The notes under the pieces were generated by a model that was not told the origin of the DNA, made no database searches, and saw nothing but the letters and a program-made list of their open reading frames with translations. Made by a program: the position numbers and the translations under genes. Positions 8,629 to 15,141 of a stretch of 23,620 nucleotides of DNA are shown here, one piece after another; the first letter of the stretch is position 1, and each line of letters starts with the position of its first letter. Source of the DNA: DASPKT01 sp035627915 (GTDB lineage: Bacteria > Pseudomonadota > Alphaproteobacteria > Azospirillales > Azospirillaceae); NCBI GenBank assembly GCA_035627915.1, contig DASPKT010000377.1, forward strand, positions 1 to 23,620, written 5' to 3'.

Positions 8629-8769
8629 ATCAAAAGGCGTGCGGGCGGACGTTAATCTCTGTGTTACCATCGCCGGCACGGACGCCGCCCGGCGTCCCGG
8701 CCGGCGGCGCGCCCGCCCGGCTCCCCGTCCGGCCCCTCCCGGGGCCGGAGCCCGCCAACCCGGACCCCG

Positions 8770-10068
8770 ATGGTCTACGTCGAGATCGCCACCGTCGTTC
8801 TGCTGATCCTGCTGAACGGCTTCTTTTCCATGTCGGAGCTGGCCGTCGTCTCCTCGCGCCGCGTGCGGCTGCAGCAGATGGCGGAGGACGGGAGGCGCGG
8901 CGCCCGCACCGCGCTGGAGCTGCAGGAGGACCCCTCGCGCTTCCTGTCGGCGGTGCAGATCGGCATCACCCTCATCGGCATCGTCGCCGGCGCCTTCGGC
9001 AGCGCCACCCTGGCGGAACGGCTGGGCCCCGTGCTGGACGCGCTGCCGCTCCTGGTCGGCTACGGCCACGCGGTCGCGGTCGCGCTGGTCGTCATGGTCA
9101 TCACCTACCTCTCGCTGATCGCGGGCGAGCTGGTGCCCAAGCGCGTCGCGCTCAACAACGCCGAGGGCATCGCCGTCGTCGCCGCCCCCATCATGAAGGG
9201 GCTGTCCACCGGCACGGCGCCCCTGGTCTGGCTGCTGGGCGCCTCCACCGAGGCGATGCTGAGGCTGCTGCGGGTGCCGGAGAAGCGCGACACGTCGGTC
9301 ACCGAGGAGGAGGTCAAGAGCCTCATCGCCGAGGGCACCGCGTCCGGCGTGTTCGAGCCGGAGGAGAAGAAGATGATCGAGGGGGTGCTGCGGCTGTCCG
9401 ACCGCACCGTCCGCTCGATCATGACCCCGCGGCTCGACGTCATGTGGCTGGACGCCGGCGACACGCTGGAGGTGGTGCGCCGGGAGATCGCGGAGAGCGG
9501 CCATTCCCGCTTCCCCGTCTGCCGCGGCGACCTGGAGGAGGTGGTGGGCATCGTCCATGCCAAGGACCTGCTGGACAGCGCGCTCGCCGGCCGCAAGGTC
9601 GACCTCGCCGCCGCCAGCCGGCCGGCCCTGATCGTCCATGACGGCACCCTGGTCATGAAGCTGCTGGACCTGTTCCGCAGCCAGGGCCAGCACATGGCCG
9701 TGGTGGTGGACGAGTACGGCAGCGTGGAGGGCATCGTCACCGTCACCGACATCCTGGAGGCCATCGCCGGCGACCTGCCGGAATTCGGCGACGACGCGGA
9801 CGCGGACCTGGTGCAGCGTCCCGACGGCTCGCTGCTGATGGACGGGCGCATGCCCGTGGACGAGGCGGAGCAGGCGCTGGGCCTGAAGGGCCTGCGCGAC
9901 CAGGGCGACTACCACACGCTGGCCGGCTTCATCCTGTTCCGCTTCGGCCACCTGCCCACCGCCGGCGAGGCGGTGGAGCACGACGGCTGGCGCTTCGAGG
10001 TGGTCGACATGGACGGCCGCCGCATCGACAAGATCCTCGCCACCCGGCAGGCGCCGCCGGAGCCTTGA
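8770..10068 (+). CDS. CNNM/DUF21-CBS-CorC_HlyC family membrane protein
   Basis: 432-residue integral membrane protein often annotated 'hemolysin family protein'. Domains in order: CNNM transmembrane domain (1 to about 185) with membrane segments at 5-25, 60-80, 95-118 and 135-155 and the SELAVVSSRR motif after the first; a CBS pair beginning at IMTPRLDVM (about 217) and at 287 onward (HMAVVVDEYGSVEGIVTVTD); and a C-terminal CorC_HlyC domain (about 345-428). Better-studied relatives (CorC/MpfA, mammalian CNNM) take part in Mg2+ efflux or homeostasis, so ion export is the best guess and hemolysin activity is unlikely. The ATG at 8770 begins right at the first membrane helix as in relatives, but no strong ribosome site is visible before it. 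Probably a separate transcript from the PBP gene 197 bases upstream. Confidence 0.88.
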   Translation: MVYVEIATVVLLILLNGFFSMSELAVVSSRRVRLQQMAEDGRRGARTALELQEDPSRFLSAVQIGITLIGIVAGAFGSATLAERLGPVLDALPLLVGYGHAVAVALVVMVITYLSLIAGELVPKRVALNNAEGIAVVAAPIMKGLSTGTAPLVWLLGASTEAMLRLLRVPEKRDTSVTEEEVKSLIAEGTASGVFEPEEKKMIEGVLRLSDRTVRSIMTPRLDVMWLDAGDTLEVVRREIAESGHSRFPVCRGDLEEVVGIVHAKDLLDSALAGRKVDLAAASRPALIVHDGTLVMKLLDLFRSQGQHMAVVVDEYGSVEGIVTVTDILEAIAGDLPEFGDDADADLVQRPDGSLLMDGRMPVDEAEQALGLKGLRDQGDYHTLAGFILFRFGHLPTAGEAVEHDGWRFEVVDMDGRRIDKILATRQAPPEP

Positions 10069-10129
10069 GGGGGTCGGCCGGGGATCGCCGGGCTGCTCCC
10101 AGGAGGACGGCAGCGGGGGCGGTGTGCGG

Positions 10130-10152
10130 CCTTCGACAGGCTCAGGCTGAGG
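10130..10152. repeat. Single arm of an interspersed 'CTTCGACAGGCTCAGG' repeat
   Basis: CCTTCGACAGGCTCAGGCTG plus AGG at 10130-10152 is the widespread proteobacterial REP-like word whose reverse reading gives the spurious peptide 'EPVEGR'. Only one arm is seen here; a matching inverted arm is absent within the gap between the two convergent genes. Confidence 0.6.
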
Positions 10153-10180
10153 ATCGTTGATATGCTCCCGGCCTACATGT

Positions 10181-10208
10181 GGCCCGGCATCCCCCCTCAT
10201 GCCGGGCC
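10181..10208. terminator. 10-bp perfect hairpin between convergent genes
   Basis: GGCCCGGCAT (10181-10190) and ATGCCGGGCC (10199-10208) form a perfect 10-bp stem around an 8-base C-rich loop. It lies 113 bases after the CNNM gene and 33 bases after the pspF stop codon. There is no T-tract in either direction, so it may stop or stabilise both transcripts without being a classical intrinsic terminator. Confidence 0.5.
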
Positions 10209-10240
10209 TGTCGGGGCACGCGCCGCACCTGGCCCGCCCC

Positions 10241-11320
10241 CTACTCCGCCGGTTCCAGCGACGCGCCGCGGCGTTCCAGGAGGTTGTACTTGCGCAGGTA
10301 GCCGCGGAACTGGTGGTAGTTCAGCCCCAGCTCGGCCGCGGCGCGCTTCTGGTGGTACTGGTTGCGCTCCAGTGCCGCGCGCAGGAGGCCCGTCTCGAAG
10401 GCGGCGACCTGGTCCAGGAAGTTGCAGGGGCCGGCATCCGCCCGGGGGCCGGGGAAGGGGGTGACGGTGGCCGACGGCGGGGCGGCGGGCGTGGGCTCCG
10501 GGGCGGCGTTGGCGTCGCCCGGCATGGGGGCGGGGCGGAAGGGCGACTCGAAGGGGTCGAACACCACCTCGTCGATGGCCCGGTCGCTGCCGGCGGCGCG
10601 GTAGACCGCCCGCTCCACCACGTTCTTCAGCTCGCGCACGTTGCCGGGCCAGGGATAGGCCAGCAGCCGCTGCATCGCCCCGGGCGTGAAGCCGGGGAAG
10701 AAGGGCCGCCCCAGCTCGCGCGCCATCGACACGCCGAAATGGTCGACCAGCACGGGGATGTCCTCCGGCCGGGCGCGCAAGGGCGGGATGGTCACCACGT
10801 CGAAGGACAGCCGGTCCAGCAGGTCGGCGCGGAACTTGCCGGCGGACGCCATCCGGGGCAGGTCGGCGTTGGTGGCGCCGACCACGCGCACGTCGATCGA
10901 CAGGGTCTGGGTCCCGCCCACCCGCTCGAACTCGCCGTACTCGATGACGCGCAGGATTTTCTCCTGCACGGAGGCCGAGCTGGTGGCGATCTCGTCCAGG
11001 AAGAGCGTGCCGCCGTCCGCCAGCTCGAACCGGCCGACATGGCGCTTGGCGGCCCCGGTGAAGGCGCCGGCCTCGTGGCCGAACAGCTCGGTCTCCAGCA
11101 GCGTCTCCGACAGGGCGGCGCAGTTCAGCTTCACGAAGGGCCGGTCCCAGCGCGGGGACAGGTAGTGCAGGCGGGCGGCGATCAGCTCCTTGCCGGTGCC
11201 GCGCTCCCCGATGACCAGGGTCGGCCGGTTCAGCGGCGCCGCCTGGGAGACGTGCTCCATCAGCGTCAGGAAGCTCGGCGCCTGGCCGATGAGGGAAGGC
11301 GGTGAGGCGCTCGCGGCCAT
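10241..11320 (-). CDS. pspF: PspF, sigma-54 activator of the phage-shock operon
   Basis: AAA+ enhancer-binding protein that drives sigma-54 RNA polymerase at psp promoters; PspA binds and inhibits it in the resting cell. The 359 residues show Walker A GERGTGKE (38-45), the sigma-54-contacting GAFTGA loop (85-90), Walker B GGTLFLDE (103-110) and the sensor II motif WPGNVRELKN. As in other PspF proteins there is no N-terminal receiver or ligand domain: the AAA+ domain begins almost at once. A Pro/Ala-rich linker (about 260-305) precedes a Fis-type helix-turn-helix (about 310-350, KRAAAELGLNYHQFRGYLRK). The linker makes it longer than E. coli PspF (325 residues). ATG 11320 has an AAAAGG upstream. 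It is divergent from the psp operon, the classical arrangement in which enhancer binding also represses pspF itself. Confidence 0.96.
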   Translation of the reverse strand: MAASASPPSLIGQAPSFLTLMEHVSQAAPLNRPTLVIGERGTGKELIAARLHYLSPRWDRPFVKLNCAALSETLLETELFGHEAGAFTGAAKRHVGRFELADGGTLFLDEIATSSASVQEKILRVIEYGEFERVGGTQTLSIDVRVVGATNADLPRMASAGKFRADLLDRLSFDVVTIPPLRARPEDIPVLVDHFGVSMARELGRPFFPGFTPGAMQRLLAYPWPGNVRELKNVVERAVYRAAGSDRAIDEVVFDPFESPFRPAPMPGDANAAPEPTPAAPPSATVTPFPGPRADAGPCNFLDQVAAFETGLLRAALERNQYHQKRAAAELGLNYHQFRGYLRKYNLLERRGASLEPAE

Positions 11321-11343
11321 GCTTTAGCCTTTTCTGCCATCGA

Positions 11344-11360
11344 GTGGCCGTATTGACCAC
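11344..11360. promoter_or_regulatory. Candidate PspF enhancer (UAS)
   Basis: GTGGCCGTATTGACCAC is an imperfect dyad (GTGG and CCAC, 9 apart) about 130 bases upstream of the predicted psp start site and 24 bases upstream of the pspF start codon. Position fits an enhancer that activates the operon and represses pspF. The sequence match to known PspF sites was not tested. Confidence 0.3.
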
Positions 11361-11425
11361 ATCGTCGCCAAAAACCTAACCCGCTGGCGCGGGAGGGTCA
11401 AGCCGGCTTCTGCTGTATCCAGGAA

Positions 11426-11438
11426 AATCAAGGGCTTG
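11426..11438 (+). promoter_or_regulatory. IHF binding site, perfect consensus
   Basis: AATCAAGGGCTTG fits WATCAA-N4-TTR exactly. It lies between the candidate enhancer and the sigma-54 promoter, about 18 bases upstream of the -24 element, where IHF bends DNA in the E. coli psp promoter to bring PspF to the polymerase. Confidence 0.65.
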
Positions 11439-11455
11439 AGTGGCGCCGGCGGCTC

Positions 11456-11471
11456 TGGCACACCCCTTGCT
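11456..11471 (+). promoter_or_regulatory. Sigma-54 promoter of the psp operon
   Basis: TGGCACACCCCTTGCT matches the -24/-12 consensus TGGCAC-N5-TTGCW. GG (11457-11458) and GC (11469-11470) are ten bases apart, the required spacing. A start site near 11482 is expected, about 42 bases before the first ATG. A divergent pspF gene in front of it makes the assignment firm. Confidence 0.93.
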
Positions 11472-11523
11472 CTAATAGGGGCAGACGACTGACAGAGGCT
11501 ACAGAACGAGGGGGACCGAAGCC

Positions 11524-11694
11524 ATGACCGACCACACCCTGCACGACACGTCCGACGCTTCCGGCTTCTTCGCCCAGACCGGGCGGGGTTTCTTCGGCAC
11601 GCTGGTCGACGATTTCCGCGCCGTGCCGGGAGAGGCCTGGATCATCCTTGCGGTCGCGACCGTGATGAGCAACCTTTTCATCGCCCTTGCCTAA
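11524..11694 (+). CDS. 56-residue single-span membrane protein, first gene of the psp operon
   Basis: Not recognised as a named family. The reading frame starts at ATG 11524 after a GAGGGGG ribosome site and gives 56 residues: a polar N-terminal part with two FF pairs (GFFAQTGRGFFGTLVDDFRA, residues 14-33) and one hydrophobic C-terminal helix (about 39-56, WIILAVATVMSNLFIALA). It is the first gene after the sigma-54 promoter. Its TAA stop overlaps the TAAGGAG ribosome site of pspA, so translation of the two is probably coupled. By place it should act in membrane stress sensing, perhaps as a small partner of PspA or PspBC; that role is inference. The Psp operons I know start with pspA, so this gene is an addition. 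Confidence 0.8.
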   Translation: MTDHTLHDTSDASGFFAQTGRGFFGTLVDDFRAVPGEAWIILAVATVMSNLFIALA

Positions 11695-11707
11695 GGAGAC
11701 TTCCAAG

Positions 11708-12382
11708 ATGGGCATCTTTTCGCGTCTCAGCGACATCATCAATTCCAACCTGAACGCGATCCTGGACCGCGCCGAGGACCCCGAGAAGATCATCCGCCTC
11801 GTCATCCAGGAGATGGAGGACACCCTCGTCGAGGTCCGGTCCTCCGCCGTGAAGACGGTCGCGGAGAAGAAGGAGATCGAGCGGCGCCTGGGCGAGCTGA
11901 AGCGCGAGGCCGACGAGTGGCAGCGCAAGGCCGAACTGGCCCTGTCCAAGGACCGCGAGGACCTCGCCAAGGGCGCGCTGTCGGCCCGGGCCAAGGTGGC
12001 CGAAGCCGCCGAGAGCATGTCCTCGGAACTGGCCAAGCTGGACGAGATCCTGGCCAAGACCAACGACGACATCGGCCAGCTCCAGGCCAAGCTGCAGGAC
12101 GCCAAGGCGCGCGAGAAGGCCATCGTCGCCCGCCAGAAGACGGCGGTGAACCGGCTGAAGGTGAAGACGCAGGTCCACGACGACCGCATCACCGACGCCT
12201 TCGCCCGGTTCGAGCAGATCGAGCGGAACCTCGACGTGCTGGAGGGCAAGGCCGAGGTCCTGGACATGGGCCGCAAGCGGAGCCTGGCCGACGAGATCGC
12301 CGAGCTGGAGCAGGACGACAAGGTCGAATCGGAGCTTCAGGCTCTCAAGGCCAAGCTGGCGGCCAAGGCCCAGCAGGGGTAA
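11708..12382 (+). CDS. pspA: PspA, phage shock protein A (ESCRT-III/PspA/Vipp1 family)
   Basis: Peripheral inner-membrane protein that holds PspF inactive and, under membrane stress, assembles on damaged membrane to limit proton leak. The 224 residues begin with the amphipathic MGIFSRLSDIINSNLNAILD helix that binds lipid, followed by EDPEKIIRLVIQEMEDTL, the conserved start of the coiled-coil hairpin, and long heptad helices to residue 200 (KKEIERRLGELKREADEW; VARQKTAVNRLKVKTQV). Length agrees with E. coli PspA (222). The start is ATG 11708, nine bases after TAAGGAG; an upstream TTG at 11687 would overlap the leader gene and spoil the N-terminal helix. It is followed after three bases by pspB. 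Confidence 0.97.
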   Translation: MGIFSRLSDIINSNLNAILDRAEDPEKIIRLVIQEMEDTLVEVRSSAVKTVAEKKEIERRLGELKREADEWQRKAELALSKDREDLAKGALSARAKVAEAAESMSSELAKLDEILAKTNDDIGQLQAKLQDAKAREKAIVARQKTAVNRLKVKTQVHDDRITDAFARFEQIERNLDVLEGKAEVLDMGRKRSLADEIAELEQDDKVESELQALKAKLAAKAQQG

Positions 12383-12385
12383 GCG

Positions 12386-12613
12386 ATGGAGGAAGGACCG
12401 ATTGTAGTCGCGATCATCTTCATGGCGCTGGTGGCGCCGATCTGGATCATCGCGCACTACGTGACCAAGTGGCGGATCGCCAAGACGCTGTCCGCCGACG
12501 ATGAGCAGATGCTGTCGGACCTCTGGCACAGCGCCTCCAAGATGGAGGGCCGGATCCTGCAGCTGGAGAAGATCCTCGATGCGGAGGCTCCGGGATGGCG
12601 GGGGCGGCAATGA
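12386..12613 (+). CDS. pspB: PspB, inner-membrane partner of PspC
   Basis: 75-residue membrane protein that, with PspC, senses envelope stress and draws PspA away from PspF. One N-terminal membrane helix (5-24, VVAIIFMALVAPIWIIAHY) is followed by the family's VTKWR turn (26-30) and a cytoplasmic coiled coil (37-64, ending LQLEKILDAEAPGW). Length agrees with E. coli PspB (74). The ATG at 12386 lies three bases after the pspA stop, with AGGGG just before it. The last bases overlap pspC as ATGA, so translation is coupled. Confidence 0.95.
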   Translation: MEEGPIVVAIIFMALVAPIWIIAHYVTKWRIAKTLSADDEQMLSDLWHSASKMEGRILQLEKILDAEAPGWRGRQ

Positions 12614-13209
12614 GCGACAATGAGGGCACCCGGGTGCCGCCCCCGTTCGGCGGGCGGCACCGTCCCCGGCGCCGGTTCCGCTACCGCGGGGCCGGCTCCC
12701 CGCCCGGCCTCTCCGGCAGCGGCGACTGGCAGGAGGACCTGCTGGGCAAGCAGCGGGACCAGAGCTGGGGCCAGTATTTCGGCCTGGAGACCGGTACCAT
12801 GAACGGCACGTCCAAAGGCGAGATGTTCAGCTCTCCCAACCCGCACCGGTTCTACCGCAACACGGTGGACGGCAAGCTGGCCGGTGTCTGCGCGGGTGTC
12901 GCCGACTACTTCAACATCGACGCCTGGGTGGTGCGGCTGGCGGCGGTGCTGGGCTTCTTCTTCTTCCCGCCGGCGGTCCTGCTGGGATACCTCATCATGG
13001 CCGTCGTCGTGAAGAAGCGCCCGGCCGGCCTGTACGGCAGCAAGGAGGAGGAGGCCTTCTGGCGCTCCGTCACCACCAAGCCCGACCAGACGCTCGCCAG
13101 CCTGCGCGCCAAGTTCCGCGACCTGGACCGCCAGATCGCCTCGCTCGAAGGCTTCGTCTCCTCCCGCGAGTACGATTTGCACCGCCAGTTCCGGGACCTG
13201 GAGAAGTAG
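12610..13209 (+). CDS. pspC: PspC, membrane stress sensor with an N-terminal extension
   Basis: The PspC domain runs from about 76 to 138: RFYRNTVDGKLAGVCAGVADYFNIDAWVVRL, then a membrane helix with GFFFFPPAVLLGYLIMAVVV. The tail (about 163-199) is a charged helix ending in LEGFVSSREYDLHRQFRDLE, equivalent to the C-terminus of E. coli PspC (ERYVTSDTFTLRSRFRQL), which contacts PspB and PspA. ATG 12610 overlaps the pspB stop as ATGA and yields 199 residues, 63 more than needed: the first about 63 residues are basic and Gly/Pro-rich and not part of the family. ATG 12799, with a GGAG nine bases upstream, would give a typical-size PspC of 136 residues. Both starts may be used. Confidence 0.93.
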   Translation: MSDNEGTRVPPPFGGRHRPRRRFRYRGAGSPPGLSGSGDWQEDLLGKQRDQSWGQYFGLETGTMNGTSKGEMFSSPNPHRFYRNTVDGKLAGVCAGVADYFNIDAWVVRLAAVLGFFFFPPAVLLGYLIMAVVVKKRPAGLYGSKEEEAFWRSVTTKPDQTLASLRAKFRDLDRQIASLEGFVSSREYDLHRQFRDLEK

Positions 13210-13218
13210 CCCTTTCCC

Positions 13219-13244
13219 GGAGGCGCCTACCCGGGGCGCCTTCC
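13219..13244 (+). terminator. Hairpin between pspC and the downstream psp genes
   Basis: AGGCGCC (13221-13227) pairs with GGCGCCT (13235-13241), followed by a short TTCCTTCCC tract rather than a T-run. It may be a weak attenuator or an mRNA processing/stability element that separates pspABC from the last two genes. Confidence 0.4.
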
Positions 13245-13263
13245 TTCCCGAAGGCCGACGCCC

Positions 13264-13500
13264 GTGAGCACCCTGATCCCCGTCCTGATCCTCTCCATCC
13301 CGATCCTCGCGATCGTGCTGAGGTCGTTGCGCCGCTGGCAGGTGCTGGACGTGGAGGCCGCCCGCCGCGAGGTGGAGCTGCGCCGCCGCTTCTCCCGCCT
13401 GGACGAGGTCGACCGCCGCGTCGCCGACATCGAGCGCTACGTCACCAGCCCGGAGTTCACCCTCAACCGCGAGATCGGCGCCCTCGCCGATCGCCGCTAA
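13264..13500 (+). CDS. PspB/PspC hybrid small membrane protein, 78 residues
   Basis: A membrane helix at 4-20 (LIPVLILSIPILAIVLR) followed by a basic turn RRW and a charged coiled coil. The first 28 residues align with the PspB-like gene right after it (TLIPVLILSIPILAIV against TIIPVMVFAIPIVAIV). The last 35 residues (from RRFSRLDEVDRRVADIERYV) do not end like PspB, but match the C-terminal tail of PspC, both the neighbour and E. coli PspC, including ERYVTS-x-x-FTL. I therefore read it as a PspB-type anchor joined to a PspC-type tail. The GTG start at 13264 follows GAAGG by about ten bases. It is placed 54 bases after pspC and 16 before the next gene. Function is inferred: a membrane tether or competitor for PspA/PspB contacts. 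Confidence 0.82.
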   Translation: MSTLIPVLILSIPILAIVLRSLRRWQVLDVEAARREVELRRRFSRLDEVDRRVADIERYVTSPEFTLNREIGALADRR

Positions 13501-13516
13501 CCAGGACCAGACGCCC

Positions 13517-13735
13517 GTGTCCGCACAGACCATCATCCCCGTCATGGTGTTCGCCATCCCGATCGTGGCGATCGTGATGAACCACATGACCAAGTGGCGC
13601 ATGCTGAAGGCGCAGGGCCTGTCGGAGGGCGCCGCCGCCGCGCTGATGGACCGGGCCGACCGTCTGGACGAGCGGGTGCGCCAGCTGGAGACGATCCTGG
13701 ACGCCGAGGCGCCCGGCTGGCGGGCGCGGGCCTGA
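13517..13735 (+). CDS. Second PspB-like protein, 72 residues
   Basis: Paralogue of pspB at the end of the operon. Membrane helix at 5-20 (TIIPVMVFAIPIVAIV), then MTKWRMLK (PspB has VTKWRIAK) and a coiled coil ending RQLETILDAEAPGW, where PspB has LQLEKILDAEAPGW. The middle part (residues 32-48) differs. Starts at GTG 13517, 16 bases after the hybrid gene, with AGGA upstream at a loose distance. It is followed by a strong terminator, so it is the last gene of the operon. It probably pairs with PspC or with the hybrid protein; whether it replaces or tunes PspB is unknown. Confidence 0.88.
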   Translation: MSAQTIIPVMVFAIPIVAIVMNHMTKWRMLKAQGLSEGAAAALMDRADRLDERVRQLETILDAEAPGWRARA

Positions 13736-13775
13736 CGGTTCCTTCCTCTCCGTTCCCTTTGCTTGCCCCACCTGA

Positions 13776-13806
13776 GGGCCGCCCTGACCGGCGGCCCTTT
13801 TTCTTT
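13776..13806 (+). terminator. Intrinsic terminator of the psp operon
   Basis: GGGCCGCC (13776-13783) and GGCGGCCC (13790-13797) form a perfect 8-bp stem with a 6-base loop, followed by TTTTTCTTT (13798-13806). It lies 40 bases after the last psp gene and overlaps no coding sequence. Confidence 0.92.
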
Positions 13807-13808
13807 GC

Positions 13809-15011
13809 TCAGGGGCGGGCGGGGGCCGTCGCGGGCGGGGCGGCGCGGCGCTTCAGCCTGGCCTCCAGCGCCATCATCAGGGGCGGGCCGGCCAGGCAGA
13901 ACAGGATGGCGATCAGCCCCACCCGCTCCATGTGCAGCAGCCGCCCGTCCGGCGCCGTCTCCAGCAGCAGGGCACCCAGGACGGAGGCGACGGCGCCCGC
14001 CCCCTGCTGGACCGTCTGCACCAGCGCCATGAAGCCGGCGCGCTCCGCCGGTTCCGGCGTCTTCGACACGGCGGTGTTCTGCGCCACCATGCGGGCGGTG
14101 TTGAACAGCATGTACGCCGGCGCCAGCACCAGGACCGGCAGCGCCAGCAGGGCCCAGTCGTAGAACAGCGCGAAGACCAGCCCCGCCAGCGCCAGCGACG
14201 TCGCCGCGGTGACGGGGGAGGAGCCGAACCGGTCCACCAGCCGCCCGGTCCAGCGCATGCCGAAGAAGCTGACCACCCCGCCCGCGAAGTAGACGACGCT
14301 GAGGTGCTCCTGCGGGAAGCCCAGATTGAAGGTGGCGAAGGTGGCGAGGTTGGTCAGCGTCAGGAAGCCCGGCATGATGGAGACGCCGACCAGCGCCAGC
14401 GCCAGAGGCGCCCCCGGCCGCCCGGCGATGCGGGCGAGGCGGGCCAAACCCTTGTCGGTGGCGGCCAGTGCTGCCGCCAGGTGCGCCCGCTGCGGCGCCA
14501 GCAGCCACAGGGCCCCCGCCACGATGGCCGCGCCCATGACCGCCACCGCCAGGAAGGCGGCGCGCCAGCCCGCCAGGTCCGACAGCTCCAGCCCGGCCGG
14601 CACGCCCAGCACGGAGGCCAGCGACAGCGAGCCCATGACCGTGCCCATGGCCTGCCCGCGCCGCTCCGGCGGGACGTTGTCGGCGACGATGGCGACGGCC
14701 AGCGCCATGGCGGGCCCGGCGAACAGGCCTGCCAGCGTGCGCGCCGCCACCATGGTGGCGAAGCCCAGCGCCGCGGCGGACGCCAGGTTGGACAGGATCA
14801 GCCCGCCCATCGCCGCCGCCAGGGCGGTACGCCGGTCGAACCGGTCGATGAAAAGCGCCGCCGCCAGCCCCGACAGCGACGCCGCCGCCGTGTAGCTGCC
14901 GGCGATCCAGCCGATATGGGCGGGGTCGATGCCGAGGCCGAGGGAGAAGGCGGGGCCGAGCGGCATCACCATCATGAAGGACATGATGGTGACGAACTGC
15001 ACCGCCGCCAT
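13809..15011 (-). CDS. MFS transporter (drug/arabinose-efflux type, 12 TM)
   Basis: Proton-coupled inner-membrane exporter of the major facilitator superfamily. From ATG 15011 it has 400 residues and about twelve hydrophobic helices. The signature after TM2 is present (FIDRFDRRTALAAAMGG, the D-R-x-D-R-R loop), as is the second-half equivalent (GRLVDRFGSSPV). TM1 contains MSFMMVMPLGPAFS, typical of the 'DFMMVMPLGP' group of putative efflux carriers. No substrate can be named. The start is doubtful: the frame stays open upstream and encodes SLPQHERRVVFL just before Met15011, which looks like the usual N-terminus of relatives, while no ATG, GTG or TTG exists there. A CTG at 15050 with GGAG seven bases upstream would give 413 residues. 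It converges on the psp operon. Confidence 0.85.
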   Translation of the reverse strand: MAAVQFVTIMSFMMVMPLGPAFSLGLGIDPAHIGWIAGSYTAAASLSGLAAALFIDRFDRRTALAAAMGGLILSNLASAAALGFATMVAARTLAGLFAGPAMALAVAIVADNVPPERRGQAMGTVMGSLSLASVLGVPAGLELSDLAGWRAAFLAVAVMGAAIVAGALWLLAPQRAHLAAALAATDKGLARLARIAGRPGAPLALALVGVSIMPGFLTLTNLATFATFNLGFPQEHLSVVYFAGGVVSFFGMRWTGRLVDRFGSSPVTAATSLALAGLVFALFYDWALLALPVLVLAPAYMLFNTARMVAQNTAVSKTPEPAERAGFMALVQTVQQGAGAVASVLGALLLETAPDGRLLHMERVGLIAILFCLAGPPLMMALEARLKRRAAPPATAPARP

Positions 15012-15141
15012 CAGGAAGACGACGCGGCGCTCATGCTGGGGCAGGGACAGGGCGGGACTCCGGGCGCGGGCGGTCTGGGGAATGCGCTCCCCAGGGGATC
15101 GTGCGCCCGAGTGTGCTACGCCGGACGGGTCGCGGGCAACC

